NCBI RefSeq assembly: GCF_001428805.1
Contig: NZ_LMIS01000001.1
Span: 1,662,976-1,726,975, forward strand
Length of the DNA: 64,000 nt
From: Aeromicrobium sp. Root236
GTDB taxonomy: Bacteria; Actinomycetota; Actinomycetes; Propionibacteriales; Nocardioidaceae
Reading direction: 5' to 3'
Shown: piece after piece, positions 30,407-40,036 of the stretch
Position numbering within the stretch: the first letter of the stretch is position 1
Layout: each line of letters opens with the position of its first letter
Notes under the pieces: generated by a model
Databases searched by the model: none
Told to the model about the DNA's origin: nothing
Seen by the model: the letters and a program-made list of their open reading frames with translations, nothing else
Made by a program: the position numbers and the translations under genes

Positions 30407-31222
30407 TCAGGCGGCGGGCGGGGCGCCCAGCTGGCTCAGGTCCTTGTCGGAGATCTCGCCGGCCGGCGGCGCCTTGATGTCGACCGGGTCACCCCACTTC
30501 GAGTAGTCGACCGTCGACTTCGAACCGGCGAGCTCGAACTCCATCCGACGCGGCAGGTTGTCGGGACCGATGAACATCGTGTAGACGATCGTGTCCGGGA
30601 TCTGCGCCTTCGTCGCCCCGGGCAGGTCCTTGTAGGCCTTGACCTTGGTGGTGTCGACCGTCACGACGTACGGCTGCGCCTCGACGCCGTCGATCTTCTG
30701 CGGCTCACCCTTCTTCTCGAACGACTTCAGCGCATCCTTGAACTGCGCCATCTGCTTCGACGGGTCCATCTGGTCCATGATCTGGCCGTACTGCTGGGCG
30801 AACGGGTTGCTCTTGTCCTTGAGGTCGATCTTGAGGAACTTGTCGTCACTCATCTGGCCCATGTTCATGTAGAAGACCTGGTCGACGAGGCGCATGTCGG
30901 CCTTGATCGATCCGAGATCCATCGTCATGGAGACCGAGGTGTCATCGGCCGAGCTGCCGATCTTCGCATCGCCCTGCGCCTTGAACGTCTGGCCACCTGC
31001 CCCGATCGTCATGTCGACGTGGGTCGACTTGGCCTTGGTCTGGGAGTCTCCGATGACCTGCGCGAAGTTGGACTGCGTCAGCGCGGTCTTGCCGCCACCT
31101 CCGCCGGACGTCGAATCGGCCTTGTCGCCGTCGGAGCCGTCGCTGCCGCCGCAGGCGGACAACGAGAGGCCGGCAAGCAGCACGGTGGCGACGACGGATG
31201 ACAGCTTCCTGGTGAAAGTCAT
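30407..31222 (-). CDS. LppX/LprG-like lipoprotein, paralog 2
   Basis: The 271-residue lipoprotein has lipobox L21-S22-A23-C24. It is clearly homologous along its whole length to paralog 1 (shared LTQSNFAQVIGDSQ, YMNMGQMSDDKFLKIDL, QKIDGVEAQPY and GDPVDIKAPPAGEISDKDL). The pair therefore arose by tandem duplication. The ATG at 31222 is preceded by TATGCT at the same six-base spacing as paralog 1, so the promoter was duplicated with the gene. An in-frame ATG nine codons earlier is rejected. A lipid-carrier role is inferred. Confidence 0.65.
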   Translation of the reverse strand: MTFTRKLSSVVATVLLAGLSLSACGGSDGSDGDKADSTSGGGGGKTALTQSNFAQVIGDSQTKAKSTHVDMTIGAGGQTFKAQGDAKIGSSADDTSVSMTMDLGSIKADMRLVDQVFYMNMGQMSDDKFLKIDLKDKSNPFAQQYGQIMDQMDPSKQMAQFKDALKSFEKKGEPQKIDGVEAQPYVVTVDTTKVKAYKDLPGATKAQIPDTIVYTMFIGPDNLPRRMEFELAGSKSTVDYSKWGDPVDIKAPPAGEISDKDLSQLGAPPAA

Positions 31223-31228
31223 GCCCCG

Positions 31229-31234
31229 AGCATA
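31229..31234 (-). promoter_or_regulatory. -10 box of a leaderless promoter (lipoprotein paralog 2)
   Basis: TATGCT on the minus strand ends six bases before the ATG. It overlaps the edge of a small hairpin (31240-31254) that may end the upstream gene. Confidence 0.55.
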
Positions 31235-31266
31235 AGAGCCCGACAGCATGTCGGAAAGCTCGGGCC

Positions 31267-32019
31267 TCAGGCAGCGTCCATGAAGGCATCCTCGTCGATG
31301 ACCTCGTCTGCCGGCGGCGCCGCGATGTCGACCGGCTCGCCCAGATTCGTCACGTCCATGGTCGCGTGTGCGCTGTCCACCGCGAACTCCATGCGTCTCA
31401 GCAGGTCGTCGTCGTCGACGTAGAACGTGTACTCGACGCTGGCACCAGGCCTCAGATTGGTGTCCTTTTCCAGCGCTCCCGACTCGATCGCGCGGTCCAC
31501 GTCGATCGTGACCTGGAACGGCGTCGTCGTGACGCCATCGATCTCCCGGGTGTCGCCGTCCTGCTCGACATCTGTCACCGCCTCCTCGAACTGACGTATC
31601 GACGTGGTGATGTCGAGCTCGTCCATCAGAGGCGCAAAGACCCGGCCCATCTGGCTCTCCGCGTCCTCCGGATCGATCCGTACGAACTTGCCGTCGGAGG
31701 ACTCGCCGAGATTCGCGAACACGATTCCGTCGACCAGCCGCATCGACATGTCGTCCTCTCCCGATTCGGAGTACTCCATCGACATCGCCGTGCTCTGCGC
31801 GTCCTTGCCGAGGATCTGGTCCGCACTCATGTGGATCTTGTCGTCGCCGGCCTCGATCGTCATGTCGAGGTGCATCGAGCCCTGCTGCACCAAGGCGTCG
31901 GTGACACGTCTGGTGATGTTGTCCCTGGTGAACCGGCCGTCCTGCTCGCTGTCATCCGAACCACCGCATCCCGCCGCGAGCACCAGGCCCAGCACGACGA
32001 CACCTTGCCTCAGCACCAT
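31267..32019 (-). CDS. LppX/LprG-like lipoprotein, diverged paralog 3
   Basis: The 250-residue lipoprotein has lipobox A15-A16-G17-C18. It keeps the end motif GEPVDIAAPPADEVIDEDAF and the middle motif REIDGVTTTPFQVTID of its two neighbours but is otherwise diverged and more acidic. It is the oldest or fastest-changing member of the cluster. The ATG at 32019 has only a weak GGGGG upstream. A TATCTT box lies 14 bases before it, so this gene has a short leader, unlike paralogs 1 and 2. Confidence 0.6.
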   Translation of the reverse strand: MVLRQGVVVLGLVLAAGCGGSDDSEQDGRFTRDNITRRVTDALVQQGSMHLDMTIEAGDDKIHMSADQILGKDAQSTAMSMEYSESGEDDMSMRLVDGIVFANLGESSDGKFVRIDPEDAESQMGRVFAPLMDELDITTSIRQFEEAVTDVEQDGDTREIDGVTTTPFQVTIDVDRAIESGALEKDTNLRPGASVEYTFYVDDDDLLRRMEFAVDSAHATMDVTNLGEPVDIAAPPADEVIDEDAFMDAA

Positions 32020-32044
32020 GGCTGGCCCCCGAGAAGATAAACGA

Positions 32045-32085
32045 CACCGGCCCCATGCCGACGTGACGTCAGCATAGGGCCGGTG
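32045..32085 (-). terminator. Terminator of the rplKA operon
   Basis: CACCGGCCCCATGC (32045-32058) pairs with GCATAGGGCCGGTG (32072-32085) with a single mismatch over 14 positions. It lies 18 bases past the rplA stop and is followed by GTTT on the minus strand. Confidence 0.75.
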
Positions 32086-32102
32086 GATGGCGTCTGGGAG
32101 GC

Positions 32103-32816
32103 TCAGGCCTCGTCGACGGAGTACGCCTTGGTGCGGCTCGGGTCGACCGGAACGCCGGGACCGTTGGTCGTGGAGACCGTGATCTTCTTGACGTAGCGAC
32201 CCTTGGAGCTCGCGGGCTTGAGACGCAGGACCTCGTCGAGCGCGGCGCCGTAGTTGTCGGCGAGCTGCTCGGCGGAGAACGACGCCTTGCCGATCACGAA
32301 GTGCAGGTTGGCGTGACGATCGACGCGGAACTCGATCTTGCCGCCCTTGATGTCGTTGACGGCCTTGGTGACGTCGGGCGTCACGGTGCCCGTCTTGGGG
32401 TTCGGCATGAGGTTGCGCGGGCCGAGGACGCGGCCGAGACGGCCGACCTTGCCCATCATGTCGGGCGTCGCGACGACGGCGTCGAAGTCGAGCCAGCCCT
32501 CGTTGACCTTGTCGACCAGCTCGTCGGCACCGACGAAGTCGGCTCCGGCCTCACGAGCGGCGTCGGCGTTGGCGCCGGTGGCGAAGACCAGGACCCGTGC
32601 GGTCTTGCCTGTGCCGTGAGGGAGGTTGACGGTGCCGCGCACCATCTGGTCGGCCTTGCGGGGATCGACGCCGAGCCGGATGGAGACATCCACCGTCGAG
32701 TCGTACGTCTTGCTCCCCGACTCCTTGGCCAGCGTGGTGGCCTGGAGCGGTGTGTAGAGCTTGGTCTTGTCGATCTTCTCGGCGACCTGTCGGTACGCCT
32801 TGCTGTGCTGTGCCAT
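32103..32816 (-). CDS. rplA: 50S ribosomal protein L1
   Basis: The 237-residue protein is full length. It has the L1 signature region ([20 protein letters not shown] near residues 126-145) and [18 protein letters not shown]1 binds 23S rRNA at the E-site stalk and often represses its own operon. The ATG is preceded by AAGGAAG. It follows rplK by 83 bases. Confidence 0.98.
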   Translation of the reverse strand: MAQHSKAYRQVAEKIDKTKLYTPLQATTLAKESGSKTYDSTVDVSIRLGVDPRKADQMVRGTVNLPHGTGKTARVLVFATGANADAAREAGADFVGADELVDKVNEGWLDFDAVVATPDMMGKVGRLGRVLGPRNLMPNPKTGTVTPDVTKAVNDIKGGKIEFRVDRHANLHFVIGKASFSAEQLADNYGAALDEVLRLKPASSKGRYVKKITVSTTNGPGVPVDPSRTKAYSVDEA

Positions 32817-32899
32817 CTCTGGTCTTCCTTCTGTGTGAACCAGTTGTGGTCTGAACGGGTCCAGCGGACCCTGCCACGTACTGCTGGGGTGGAGTGGTG

Positions 32900-33328
32900 C
32901 TAGTCGGTCGTGACGCCCATCGAGCGCGCGGTGCCCTCGACGATCTTCATGGCGGCGTCGATGTCGGTCGCGTTGAGGTCCGGCATCTTGGTCGTGGCGA
33001 TCTCGCGGATCTGGTCCTTGGAGATCTTGCCTACCTTGTCCTTGTGCGGAACGGGCGAGCCCTTCTGCAGTCCGGCAGCCTTCTTGATCAGCTCAGCCGC
33101 GGGCGGCGTCTTGGTGATGAAGCTGAACGTCCGGTCTTCGTAGATCGTGATCTCGACCGGGACGACGTTGCCACGCATGGCTTCTGTGGCCGAGTTGTAG
33201 GCCTTGCAGAACTCCATGATGTTGACGCCGTGGGGGCCGAGCGCGGTGCCGACGGGCGGCGCCGGGTTGGCCATACCGGCCTGCAGCTGCACCTTGACGA
33301 TGGCTGCGACTTTCTTCTTGGGAGGCAT
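32900..33328 (-). CDS. rplK: 50S ribosomal protein L11
   Basis: The 142-residue protein begins [18 protein letters not shown] and has the conserved [19 protein letters not shown] segment that contacts the GTPase-associated rRNA. It is followed by rplA and preceded by nusG in the standard order. Confidence 0.98.
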   Translation of the reverse strand: MPPKKKVAAIVKVQLQAGMANPAPPVGTALGPHGVNIMEFCKAYNSATEAMRGNVVPVEITIYEDRTFSFITKTPPAAELIKKAAGLQKGSPVPHKDKVGKISKDQIREIATTKMPDLNATDIDAAMKIVEGTARSMGVTTD

Positions 33329-33379
33329 TTCTCGGGTCCTTGACTACTGAATGGTTGGTGCTGATGAGAACCGGTTGGC

Positions 33380-34267
33380 TCAGACCTTCTGGATCTGGGT
33401 GAAGCTGAGCTCGACCGGGGTTTCGCGGCCGAAGATCTCCACGAGGGCCTTGACCCTCTGTGCGTCGATGTTGATCTCCGTGATGGTCGCGTGCAGCGTG
33501 GCGAACGGGCCATCGACGACCATGACGGAGTCGCCGACGGAGAAGTCGGTGAACTCGACCTTGGAGGCCTTCGCCTGCTGCTGATCGGGGGTGTCGGTCG
33601 CTGTCGCGACTTCTGCCTCCACTGCCGGGGCGAGCATGCTCTCGACCTCGGCAAGACTGAGGGGTACGGGCTGGTGGGAGTTGCCCACGAACCCGGTGAC
33701 GGACGGCGTGTGGCGGACGACGCCCCACGACTCGTCGGTGAGGTCCATGCGGACCAGGACGTAGCCGGGGAGGACCGTGCGCTTGACGAGCTTGCGCTGG
33801 CCGTTCTTGATCTCGGCGACCTCTTCGGTCGGGACGACGACCTCGAAGATGTAGTCCTCGGCGTTGAGCGAGGTCACCCGGTTCTCGAGGTTGGACTTCA
33901 CCCGCTTCTCCATGCCGGAGTAGGTGTGAACGACGTACCAGTCACCGATCTGGTTGTGCAGGCGGTCGCGGAACTCCTGGAGCGCGTCGGCGACCGGCTC
34001 GTCCTCGGCGGGTGCGTCGTCGGCCGCCTCGTCCTCGGCGGCCTCCGGCGTCGTGGCCTCGTCGTCGGAGAGCTCGTCGTCGACGACCTCGGCACCCAGC
34101 GTCGGGTCCTCGACGGTCGTGTCGTCGACGTCGTCGTCCGATGCGGGGATCGACGCCTCGACGTCAGCGTCAGGCGCGTCGGCGTCCTCGGCAGCAGGGG
34201 TCGACGGCTCGAGCTCTTCGACCTCGTCGGTCTCGGAGCTGGTCTGCGGGTCGATGCCTTGAGTCAC
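33380..34267 (-). CDS. nusG: Transcription termination/antitermination factor NusG
   Basis: The 295-residue protein has an acidic Asp/Glu-rich N-terminal extension of about 100 residues, common in actinomycetes. It is followed by the NGN domain ([19 protein letters not shown]), [11 protein letters not shown] and a C-terminal KOW domain ([15 protein letters not shown]). It couples RNA polymerase to Rho or the ribosome. The GTG start has AAGGAA upstream, and secE lies 16 bases before it. Confidence 0.97.
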   Translation of the reverse strand: MTQGIDPQTSSETDEVEELEPSTPAAEDADAPDADVEASIPASDDDVDDTTVEDPTLGAEVVDDELSDDEATTPEAAEDEAADDAPAEDEPVADALQEFRDRLHNQIGDWYVVHTYSGMEKRVKSNLENRVTSLNAEDYIFEVVVPTEEVAEIKNGQRKLVKRTVLPGYVLVRMDLTDESWGVVRHTPSVTGFVGNSHQPVPLSLAEVESMLAPAVEAEVATATDTPDQQQAKASKVEFTDFSVGDSVMVVDGPFATLHATITEINIDAQRVKALVEIFGRETPVELSFTQIQKV

Positions 34268-34283
34268 AAAATTCCTTTGGTTG

Positions 34284-34505
34284 CTACGCGAAGATCCAGA
34301 AAGCGGCCTTGCCGAACCCGTAGTCGAGTCCGGCCACGATGGCCATCATGAAGAGCACGAAGACGAGGACGACCCAGAAGTAGTTGACCACCTGGGGGCG
34401 GGTCGGCCAGACCACCTTGCGGAGCTCGGCGATCACCTGTCGGTAGAACGTGATCGGCGACGTGCGTTTGCCGGAGGTGCCGGCCAGCTCGTGACGGTCG
34501 CTCAC
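34284..34505 (-). CDS. secE: Preprotein translocase subunit SecE
   Basis: The 73-residue protein has the amphipathic SecE motif ([19 protein letters not shown]) and a single C-terminal transmembrane helix. It stabilises SecY in the translocon. The GTG start is preceded by GAAGGAG. It lies between tRNA-Trp and nusG, the conserved bacterial order. Confidence 0.97.
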   Translation of the reverse strand: MSDRHELAGTSGKRTSPITFYRQVIAELRKVVWPTRPQVVNYFWVVLVFVLFMMAIVAGLDYGFGKAAFWIFA

Positions 34506-34540
34506 GGTACTCCTTCGTTGTTCTTCGTTGTCGTGTCTCG

Positions 34541-34613
34541 CAGGGCACGAGGGACTTGAACCCCCAACCTTCGGTTTTGGAGACCGATGCTCTGCCAGTT
34601 GAGCTAGTGCCCT
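34541..34613 (-). tRNA. tRNA-Trp (anticodon CCA)
   Basis: The 73-base gene folds with acceptor AGGGCAC/GTGCCCT, anticodon stem TCGGT/ACCGA around loop CTCCAAA, and T-arm GGGGGTTCAAGTCCCT. The discriminator is G, as usual for tRNA-Trp. CCA is not encoded. Confidence 0.96.
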
Positions 34614-34658
34614 CAGTCGAATTCCATCCCAGGGTCAAACCTGATGAGGGCATGACGA

Positions 34659-34687
34659 TCTAGAGTGAATATTCACCGGTGGGTCAA
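34659..34687 (-). promoter_or_regulatory. tRNA-Trp/secE/nusG promoter with palindromic spacer
   Basis: TTGACC (34682-34687) and TCTAGA (34659-34664) on the minus strand are 17 bases apart. The spacer holds the perfect 12-base palindrome GTGAATATTCAC (34665-34676). Confidence 0.5.
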
Positions 34688-34772
34688 GTGTACGTGCTGC
34701 GCCCCGCCCTCGTCGAACCGAGGCCCGCGACCCAAAAACCTGAGCCTTTCCTCATGTTTTAGCATGGACTCC

Positions 34773-36170
<1,398 letters not shown>

Positions 36171-36196
36171 CGGCGAGCGACTGGCAGTATGAACGC

Positions 36197-37252
36197 GTGC
36201 CCTATGACCACGCGGATCGCCGGTCGCTCTCGGCACTCCCCAAGGCACACCTGCACCTGCACTTCACGGGCTCGATGCGGCACGCCACGCTGCTCGAGCT
36301 GGCCGCGCGGGACCGCATACGCCTGCCCGCCTCGCTGACCGAGGACTGGCCGCCGCAGCTGAGCACGACGGACGAGAAGGGCTGGTTCCGCTTCCAGCGG
36401 CTCTACGACGTCGCGCGATCCGTGCTGCGCACCGAGGAGGACGTACGACGGCTGATCCTCGAGGCGGCGCAGGACGATGCCGCGGACGGATCCGTCTGGA
36501 CCGAGATCCAGGTCGATCCGTCCGGCTACGGCGCGCGCTTCGGCGGCATCACGGCGTTCACGGACCTGGTCATCGACGCGGTCCGTGACGCGTCGGAGCG
36601 TGCCGGCATCGGGATGGGCCTGGTCGTCGCCGCCAACCGCACGCGCCACCCCATGGACGCCCGTACGCTCGCCCGTCTCGCGGCCCAGTACGCCGGCCGG
36701 GGCGTGATCGGCTTCGGGCTGTCGAACGACGAGCGTCGCGGTGACACCGCCGACTTCGGCCCCGCCTTCGCGATCGCCGAGCGGGCCGGACTCGCCCTGG
36801 TGCCGCACGGCGGCGAGCTGCGTGGGCCGGCCCACGTCACGCAGTGCCTCGACCACCTCCACCCCAACCGCCTCGGGCACGGCGTGCGCGCCTCCGAGAG
36901 CACCGCCGTGCTCGACCGGCTCGCGAGCACCGGTGTCGCGCTCGAGGTCTGCCCGACCTCGAACGTGTCGCTCGGGGTCTACAGCACGCTCGAGGAGGTG
37001 CCCGTGCGCACCTTGACCGGTGCAGGGATCGACGTGGCCCTCGGCGCCGACGACCCCCTGCTGTTCGGCTCGCGACTCGCCGGCCAGTACGCCGTGCTGC
37101 GCGCCGCCCAGGACTTCAGCGACGCCGAGCTCGCCGAACTCGCCCGCATGTCGGTGCGCAGGTCGTACGCTCCTTCAGACACCGTGACCACGGCCCTCAC
37201 GGGCATCGACGACTGGCTGGCCGGCCAACCGCAGGAAGGGGACGAGCGATGA
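36197..37252 (+). CDS. Adenosine deaminase family protein
   Basis: The 351-residue TIM-barrel protein has the N-terminal metal motif AHLHLHFTGS, PHGGE with the catalytic Glu, LGHGVRA, and GADDP near the C-terminus that supplies the metal-binding Asp. Adenosine or a modified adenine nucleoside is the likely substrate. The GTG start at 36197 begins the conserved LPKAHLHLH region closely. It follows malic enzyme by 26 bases, and its stop overlaps the next ATG (ATGA). As I recall, an adenosine deaminase gene also lies near murB and secE in Streptomyces. Confidence 0.88.
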   Translation: MPYDHADRRSLSALPKAHLHLHFTGSMRHATLLELAARDRIRLPASLTEDWPPQLSTTDEKGWFRFQRLYDVARSVLRTEEDVRRLILEAAQDDAADGSVWTEIQVDPSGYGARFGGITAFTDLVIDAVRDASERAGIGMGLVVAANRTRHPMDARTLARLAAQYAGRGVIGFGLSNDERRGDTADFGPAFAIAERAGLALVPHGGELRGPAHVTQCLDHLHPNRLGHGVRASESTAVLDRLASTGVALEVCPTSNVSLGVYSTLEEVPVRTLTGAGIDVALGADDPLLFGSRLAGQYAVLRAAQDFSDAELAELARMSVRRSYAPSDTVTTALTGIDDWLAGQPQEGDER

Positions 37253-37596
37253 CGACGCCCTACCCGTACCCCTATGCGTACGCTCCACGACCGATGCAGG
37301 TCCCCAAGCATCCGCGCGCGACGACGTCGATGGTGCTCGGCATCGTCGGTCTCGCGGGGTTCTTCGTCCTGCTCGTGCCGATCATCGTCTGCCCGCTCGC
37401 GTGGTACTTCGGGGCGGTCGCCGACCGCGAGGCCGAGCGTGAGCCGACGCGCTACCGGCATGCCGGCGAGGCCAGGACCGGGATGATCCTGGGGATCATC
37501 GGCTCGGCGATCCTCGGCGTCGTGCTGCTCCTCCTGGTGGTCGCCGCGACACTCACCCTGATCGGCGCTCGCCATGACGCCGGATACGGCACCTGA
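37249..37596 (+). CDS. DUF4190-type small membrane protein 1
   Basis: The 115-residue protein has a Pro/Tyr-rich N-terminus (PYPYPYAYAPRP), two transmembrane helices (about residues 27-48 and 77-105) and an intervening Arg/Glu-rich loop. It matches the DUF4190 layout, whose function is unknown. The ATG overlaps the adenosine deaminase stop. Two paralogs follow. Confidence 0.75.
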   Translation: MTTPYPYPYAYAPRPMQVPKHPRATTSMVLGIVGLAGFFVLLVPIIVCPLAWYFGAVADREAEREPTRYRHAGEARTGMILGIIGSAILGVVLLLLVVAATLTLIGARHDAGYGT

Positions 37597-37623
37597 CCCG
37601 CTCGACTGTGCAAGGCTGCCGAC

Positions 37624-37911
37624 ATGAGTCCCGGGTACCCGCCGCCGTACTACGTCCCCCCGAAGCATCCGCAGGCCACGACCGCCATGGTCCTGGGCAT
37701 CCTCGGCATCGCCGCGTGCGGGATCCTGGCACCCATCGCCTGGAGCATCGGCGGGAAGGCGATCAAGGAGATCGAGGCGAACCCCGGGCTCTACAGCGGT
37801 CAGGGTGAGGCGAACGCCGGCCGGATCCTGGGAATCGTCGGGACGTGCATCTTCGGCTTCACGATCCTGGCCATGATCGGCCTGCTGAGCCTCAGCCTCA
37901 CGTCCGCCTAG
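37624..37911 (+). CDS. DUF4190-type small membrane protein 2
   Basis: The 95-residue paralog starts MSPGYPPPYYVPPKHPQATTAM and has two membrane helices. They are joined by the loop AIKEIEANPGLYSGQGEANAG, typical of DUF4190. AAGG lies eight bases before the ATG within TGTGCAAGG, a string also present before the third paralog. Confidence 0.75.
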   Translation: MSPGYPPPYYVPPKHPQATTAMVLGILGIAACGILAPIAWSIGGKAIKEIEANPGLYSGQGEANAGRILGIVGTCIFGFTILAMIGLLSLSLTSA

Positions 37912-37949
37912 ACCGCCCCGGCGCGACGTGGATGTGCAAGGGTGACTCC

Positions 37950-38444
37950 ATGAGCGACGAGCAGCCAGGGAACCCGTCGGACCCGACCCATCAGCCCCCA
38001 CCGCCGGGCTATCAGCAGCCGCCCCCCAACTGGGGCAACGCCTATCCCCCGCCGCCTCCGCAGTACCCGCCGCCGGGCTACGGGCAGCCCTACCCGCAGT
38101 TCACCCCTCCGCCGCCCAAGCACCCGCAGGCGACCGCGGCGATGGTCTTCGGGATCGTGAGCCTCGCCGGGCTCTTCACCTGCCTCGTCCCGATCCTCGT
38201 CGCGCCCGTCGCCTGGATCCTCGGCGCCAAGGCGGTCAAGGAGATCGACGCCAACCCGTCGGGCTATTCCGGCAGGGGCGAGGCCAGCGCCGGCAAGATC
38301 ATGGGCATCATCGGCACGGTCCTGCTGGTGCTCGTGCTGCTCGCGGCCATCGCGCTGGTCATCATCGGCCTCAACGGTGGCTTCGACGACGATCCGTATG
38401 ACGACACCTACTACTCCGACTTCATCGTCGGCTGGCTGAGCTGA
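37950..38444 (+). CDS. DUF4190-type membrane protein 3 with Pro-rich N-terminus
   Basis: The 164-residue paralog has a long Pro/Gln/Tyr-rich N-terminus (about residues 1-60), two helices separated by AVKEIDANPSGYSGRGEASAG, and an acidic Asp/Tyr tail. The Pro-rich segment could bind a protein partner. AAGGGTGACTCC precedes the ATG. It ends three bases from the converging murB gene. Confidence 0.75.
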   Translation: MSDEQPGNPSDPTHQPPPPGYQQPPPNWGNAYPPPPPQYPPPGYGQPYPQFTPPPPKHPQATAAMVFGIVSLAGLFTCLVPILVAPVAWILGAKAVKEIDANPSGYSGRGEASAGKIMGIIGTVLLVLVLLAAIALVIIGLNGGFDDDPYDDTYYSDFIVGWLS

Positions 38445-38447
38445 CCG

Positions 38448-39467
38448 TCAGAGCTCGCAGCCGACGAGCACCGGCTCGTTGACCAGGGTGATGCCGTACG
38501 CCTGACGCACGCCGTCGCGCACCTCGCGCGCGAGGCCCAGCAGCTCGGTCGTCGTGGCACCGCCGCGGTTGGTCAGTGCCAGGACGTGCTTGGTGGACAG
38601 CCCCACGTGTCCCCGGGTCTCGCCCTTGGCGAAGCCGGCGTGGTCGATCAGCCAGGCCGCGCTGGTCTTGACCGTGCCGTCCGGCTGGGGGAACCGCGGC
38701 GCCTCGGCCGGCAGCGCGTCCGACTGGTCGGCCGTGAGCAGCGGGTTGGTGAAGAACGATCCCGCGCTCCAGGTGTCGTGGTCCTCGGGGTCCAGCACCA
38801 TGCCCTTGCCGCGTCGCAGCTCGAGCACCGCCTCGCGTACCTCGGCGGACGGCGCCCGCTGGCCGATCTCGACGCCCAGCGTGCGCGCCAGCTCGGCGTA
38901 CGCGATCGGGGCGCTCAGCTCACCGAGCCGGAACTGATAGGCCACCGACAGCACGAGCCAGCGCTGCGGCTGGGCCTTGAATCGGCTCGTGCGATAGCCG
39001 AAGCCACAGTCGACGGCGTGGATCGTGCGGACCTTGCCCTCGAAGCGGTCGTACGCGCGGACGGTCGCGATCGTCTGGCCGACCTCCTGGCCGTAGGCGC
39101 CGACGTTCTGGATGGGCGTCGCTCCGGTGGACCCGGGGATGCCCGACAGTGCCTCGATGCCGACCCAGCCCTCGTCGACCGCGAGCGCGACGATGGGGTC
39201 CCACGGCTCCCCCGCCGCGATCGTGACCATGGCCCCGCTGCAGGCGTCGGAGTCGACCTCGACGCCCTTGGTCAGGACGCGGATCACGGTGCCGGGCACG
39301 CCCTCGTCGGCGACCACGAGATTGCTGCCGCCGGCGACGACCAGGATCGGGTCGCCGGCCTCGTCGGCGACGCGTACGGCATCGAGCAGCTGCTGCTCGG
39401 AGGTCGCGTCGATCACGGCCCGGGCGGGGCCACCGAGGCGCAGCGTCGTCAGCTCGGCGAGGTCCAT
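38448..39467 (-). CDS. murB: UDP-N-acetylenolpyruvoylglucosamine reductase
   Basis: The 339-residue flavoprotein completes UDP-MurNAc synthesis for peptidoglycan. It has the FAD-binding motifs TTLRLGGPA and VVAGGSNLVVAD, and the central SGIPGSTGATPIQNVGAYGQE. The C-terminal domain has the catalytic Ser in SAGSFFTNP, the type I arrangement. The ATG at 39467 is preceded by TAGCGT at seven bases and by no Shine-Dalgarno sequence, suggesting a leaderless transcript. A few upstream codons stay in frame, so a slightly longer product is possible. Confidence 0.93.
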   Translation of the reverse strand: MDLAELTTLRLGGPARAVIDATSEQQLLDAVRVADEAGDPILVVAGGSNLVVADEGVPGTVIRVLTKGVEVDSDACSGAMVTIAAGEPWDPIVALAVDEGWVGIEALSGIPGSTGATPIQNVGAYGQEVGQTIATVRAYDRFEGKVRTIHAVDCGFGYRTSRFKAQPQRWLVLSVAYQFRLGELSAPIAYAELARTLGVEIGQRAPSAEVREAVLELRRGKGMVLDPEDHDTWSAGSFFTNPLLTADQSDALPAEAPRFPQPDGTVKTSAAWLIDHAGFAKGETRGHVGLSTKHVLALTNRGGATTTELLGLAREVRDGVRQAYGITLVNEPVLVGCEL

Positions 39468-39500
39468 GGCGGCGACGCTAGCAGCGTCCAACACGACGAA

Positions 39501-39529
39501 GGCTCCCGCCTGCTGGAGCAGGGGGAGCC
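39501..39529 (-). terminator. rpmG terminator
   Basis: GGCTCCCGCCTGCT pairs with AGCAGGGGGAGCC with one bulge around a two-base loop. It lies 20 bases past the rpmG stop and is followed by TTC on the minus strand. Confidence 0.65.
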
Positions 39530-39549
39530 GTCGTTCTGTGAAGCAGGGG

Positions 39550-39720
39550 TCAGCGGGTCTCGCGGTGGACCTGGTGGGCCTTGCAGCGCGGGCAGAACTT
39601 CTTGAGGTCGAGACGATCGGGGTCGTTGCGACGGTTCTTCTTGGTGATGTAGTTGCGTTCCTTGCACTCGGTGCAGGCCAAGGTGATCTTGGGACGAACG
39701 TCTGAGCTCTTGCTGGCCAC
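39550..39720 (-). CDS. rpmG: 50S ribosomal protein L33
   Basis: A 56-residue product starts at a GTG (39720) with GAGG upstream. It begins [19 protein letters not shown] and contains [15 protein letters not shown]. Two Cys pairs (CTEC and CPRC) make this the zinc-binding form of L33. It follows tRNA-Thr and tRNA-Met on the same strand. Confidence 0.96.
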   Translation of the reverse strand: MASKSSDVRPKITLACTECKERNYITKKNRRNDPDRLDLKKFCPRCKAHQVHRETR

Positions 39721-39776
39721 GAGGGTGCCTCTTCTTGATCGGTGATGCTGAAGGTCGTACGTGTGCAGTTCTGCGG

Positions 39777-39850
39777 TAGCGGGGGCGGGACTCGAACCCG
39801 CGACACCACGATTATGAGCCGTGTGCTCTAACCACCTGAGCTACCCCGCC
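39777..39850 (-). tRNA. tRNA-Met (anticodon CAT), elongator type
   Basis: The 74-base gene has acceptor GGCGGGG/CCCCGCT, a D-arm with AGCTCAGGTGGTTAGAGCA, anticodon loop CTCATAA and T-arm GCGGGTTCGAGTCCCGC. The G-T first pair and normal D-loop fit an elongator. A lysidine-modified tRNA-Ile(CAT) cannot be fully excluded from sequence alone. CCA is not encoded. Confidence 0.93.
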
Positions 39851-39902
39851 ACGGGCATGAGTTGCCTCATGTCCGAAGGACCCAGAAGTGATCCGAGTCC
39901 AG

Positions 39903-39975
39903 AGCCCCTTTACGGAATCGAACCGTAGACCTTTTCCTTACCATGGAAACGCTCTGCCGACTGAGCTAAAGGGGC
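39903..39975 (-). tRNA. tRNA-Thr (anticodon GGT)
   Basis: The 73-base gene has acceptor GCCCCTT/AAGGGGC, anticodon stem TTTCC/GGAAA around loop ATGGTAA, and T-arm with GGTTCGATTCC. It is upstream of tRNA-Met and rpmG on the same strand. Confidence 0.96.
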
Positions 39976-40036
39976 AAGCCGACAGCCAAAGATACAGGGT
40001 GATCGGCCCCGGGACGAAATCGGGTCCGGGACTGCC

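Noticed and set aside
36191..36199. Leaderless promoter for adenosine deaminase (TATGAA just before GTG)
   Set aside because: The box is too close to the start and lacks the final T; co-transcription with malic enzyme 26 bases upstream is simpler.
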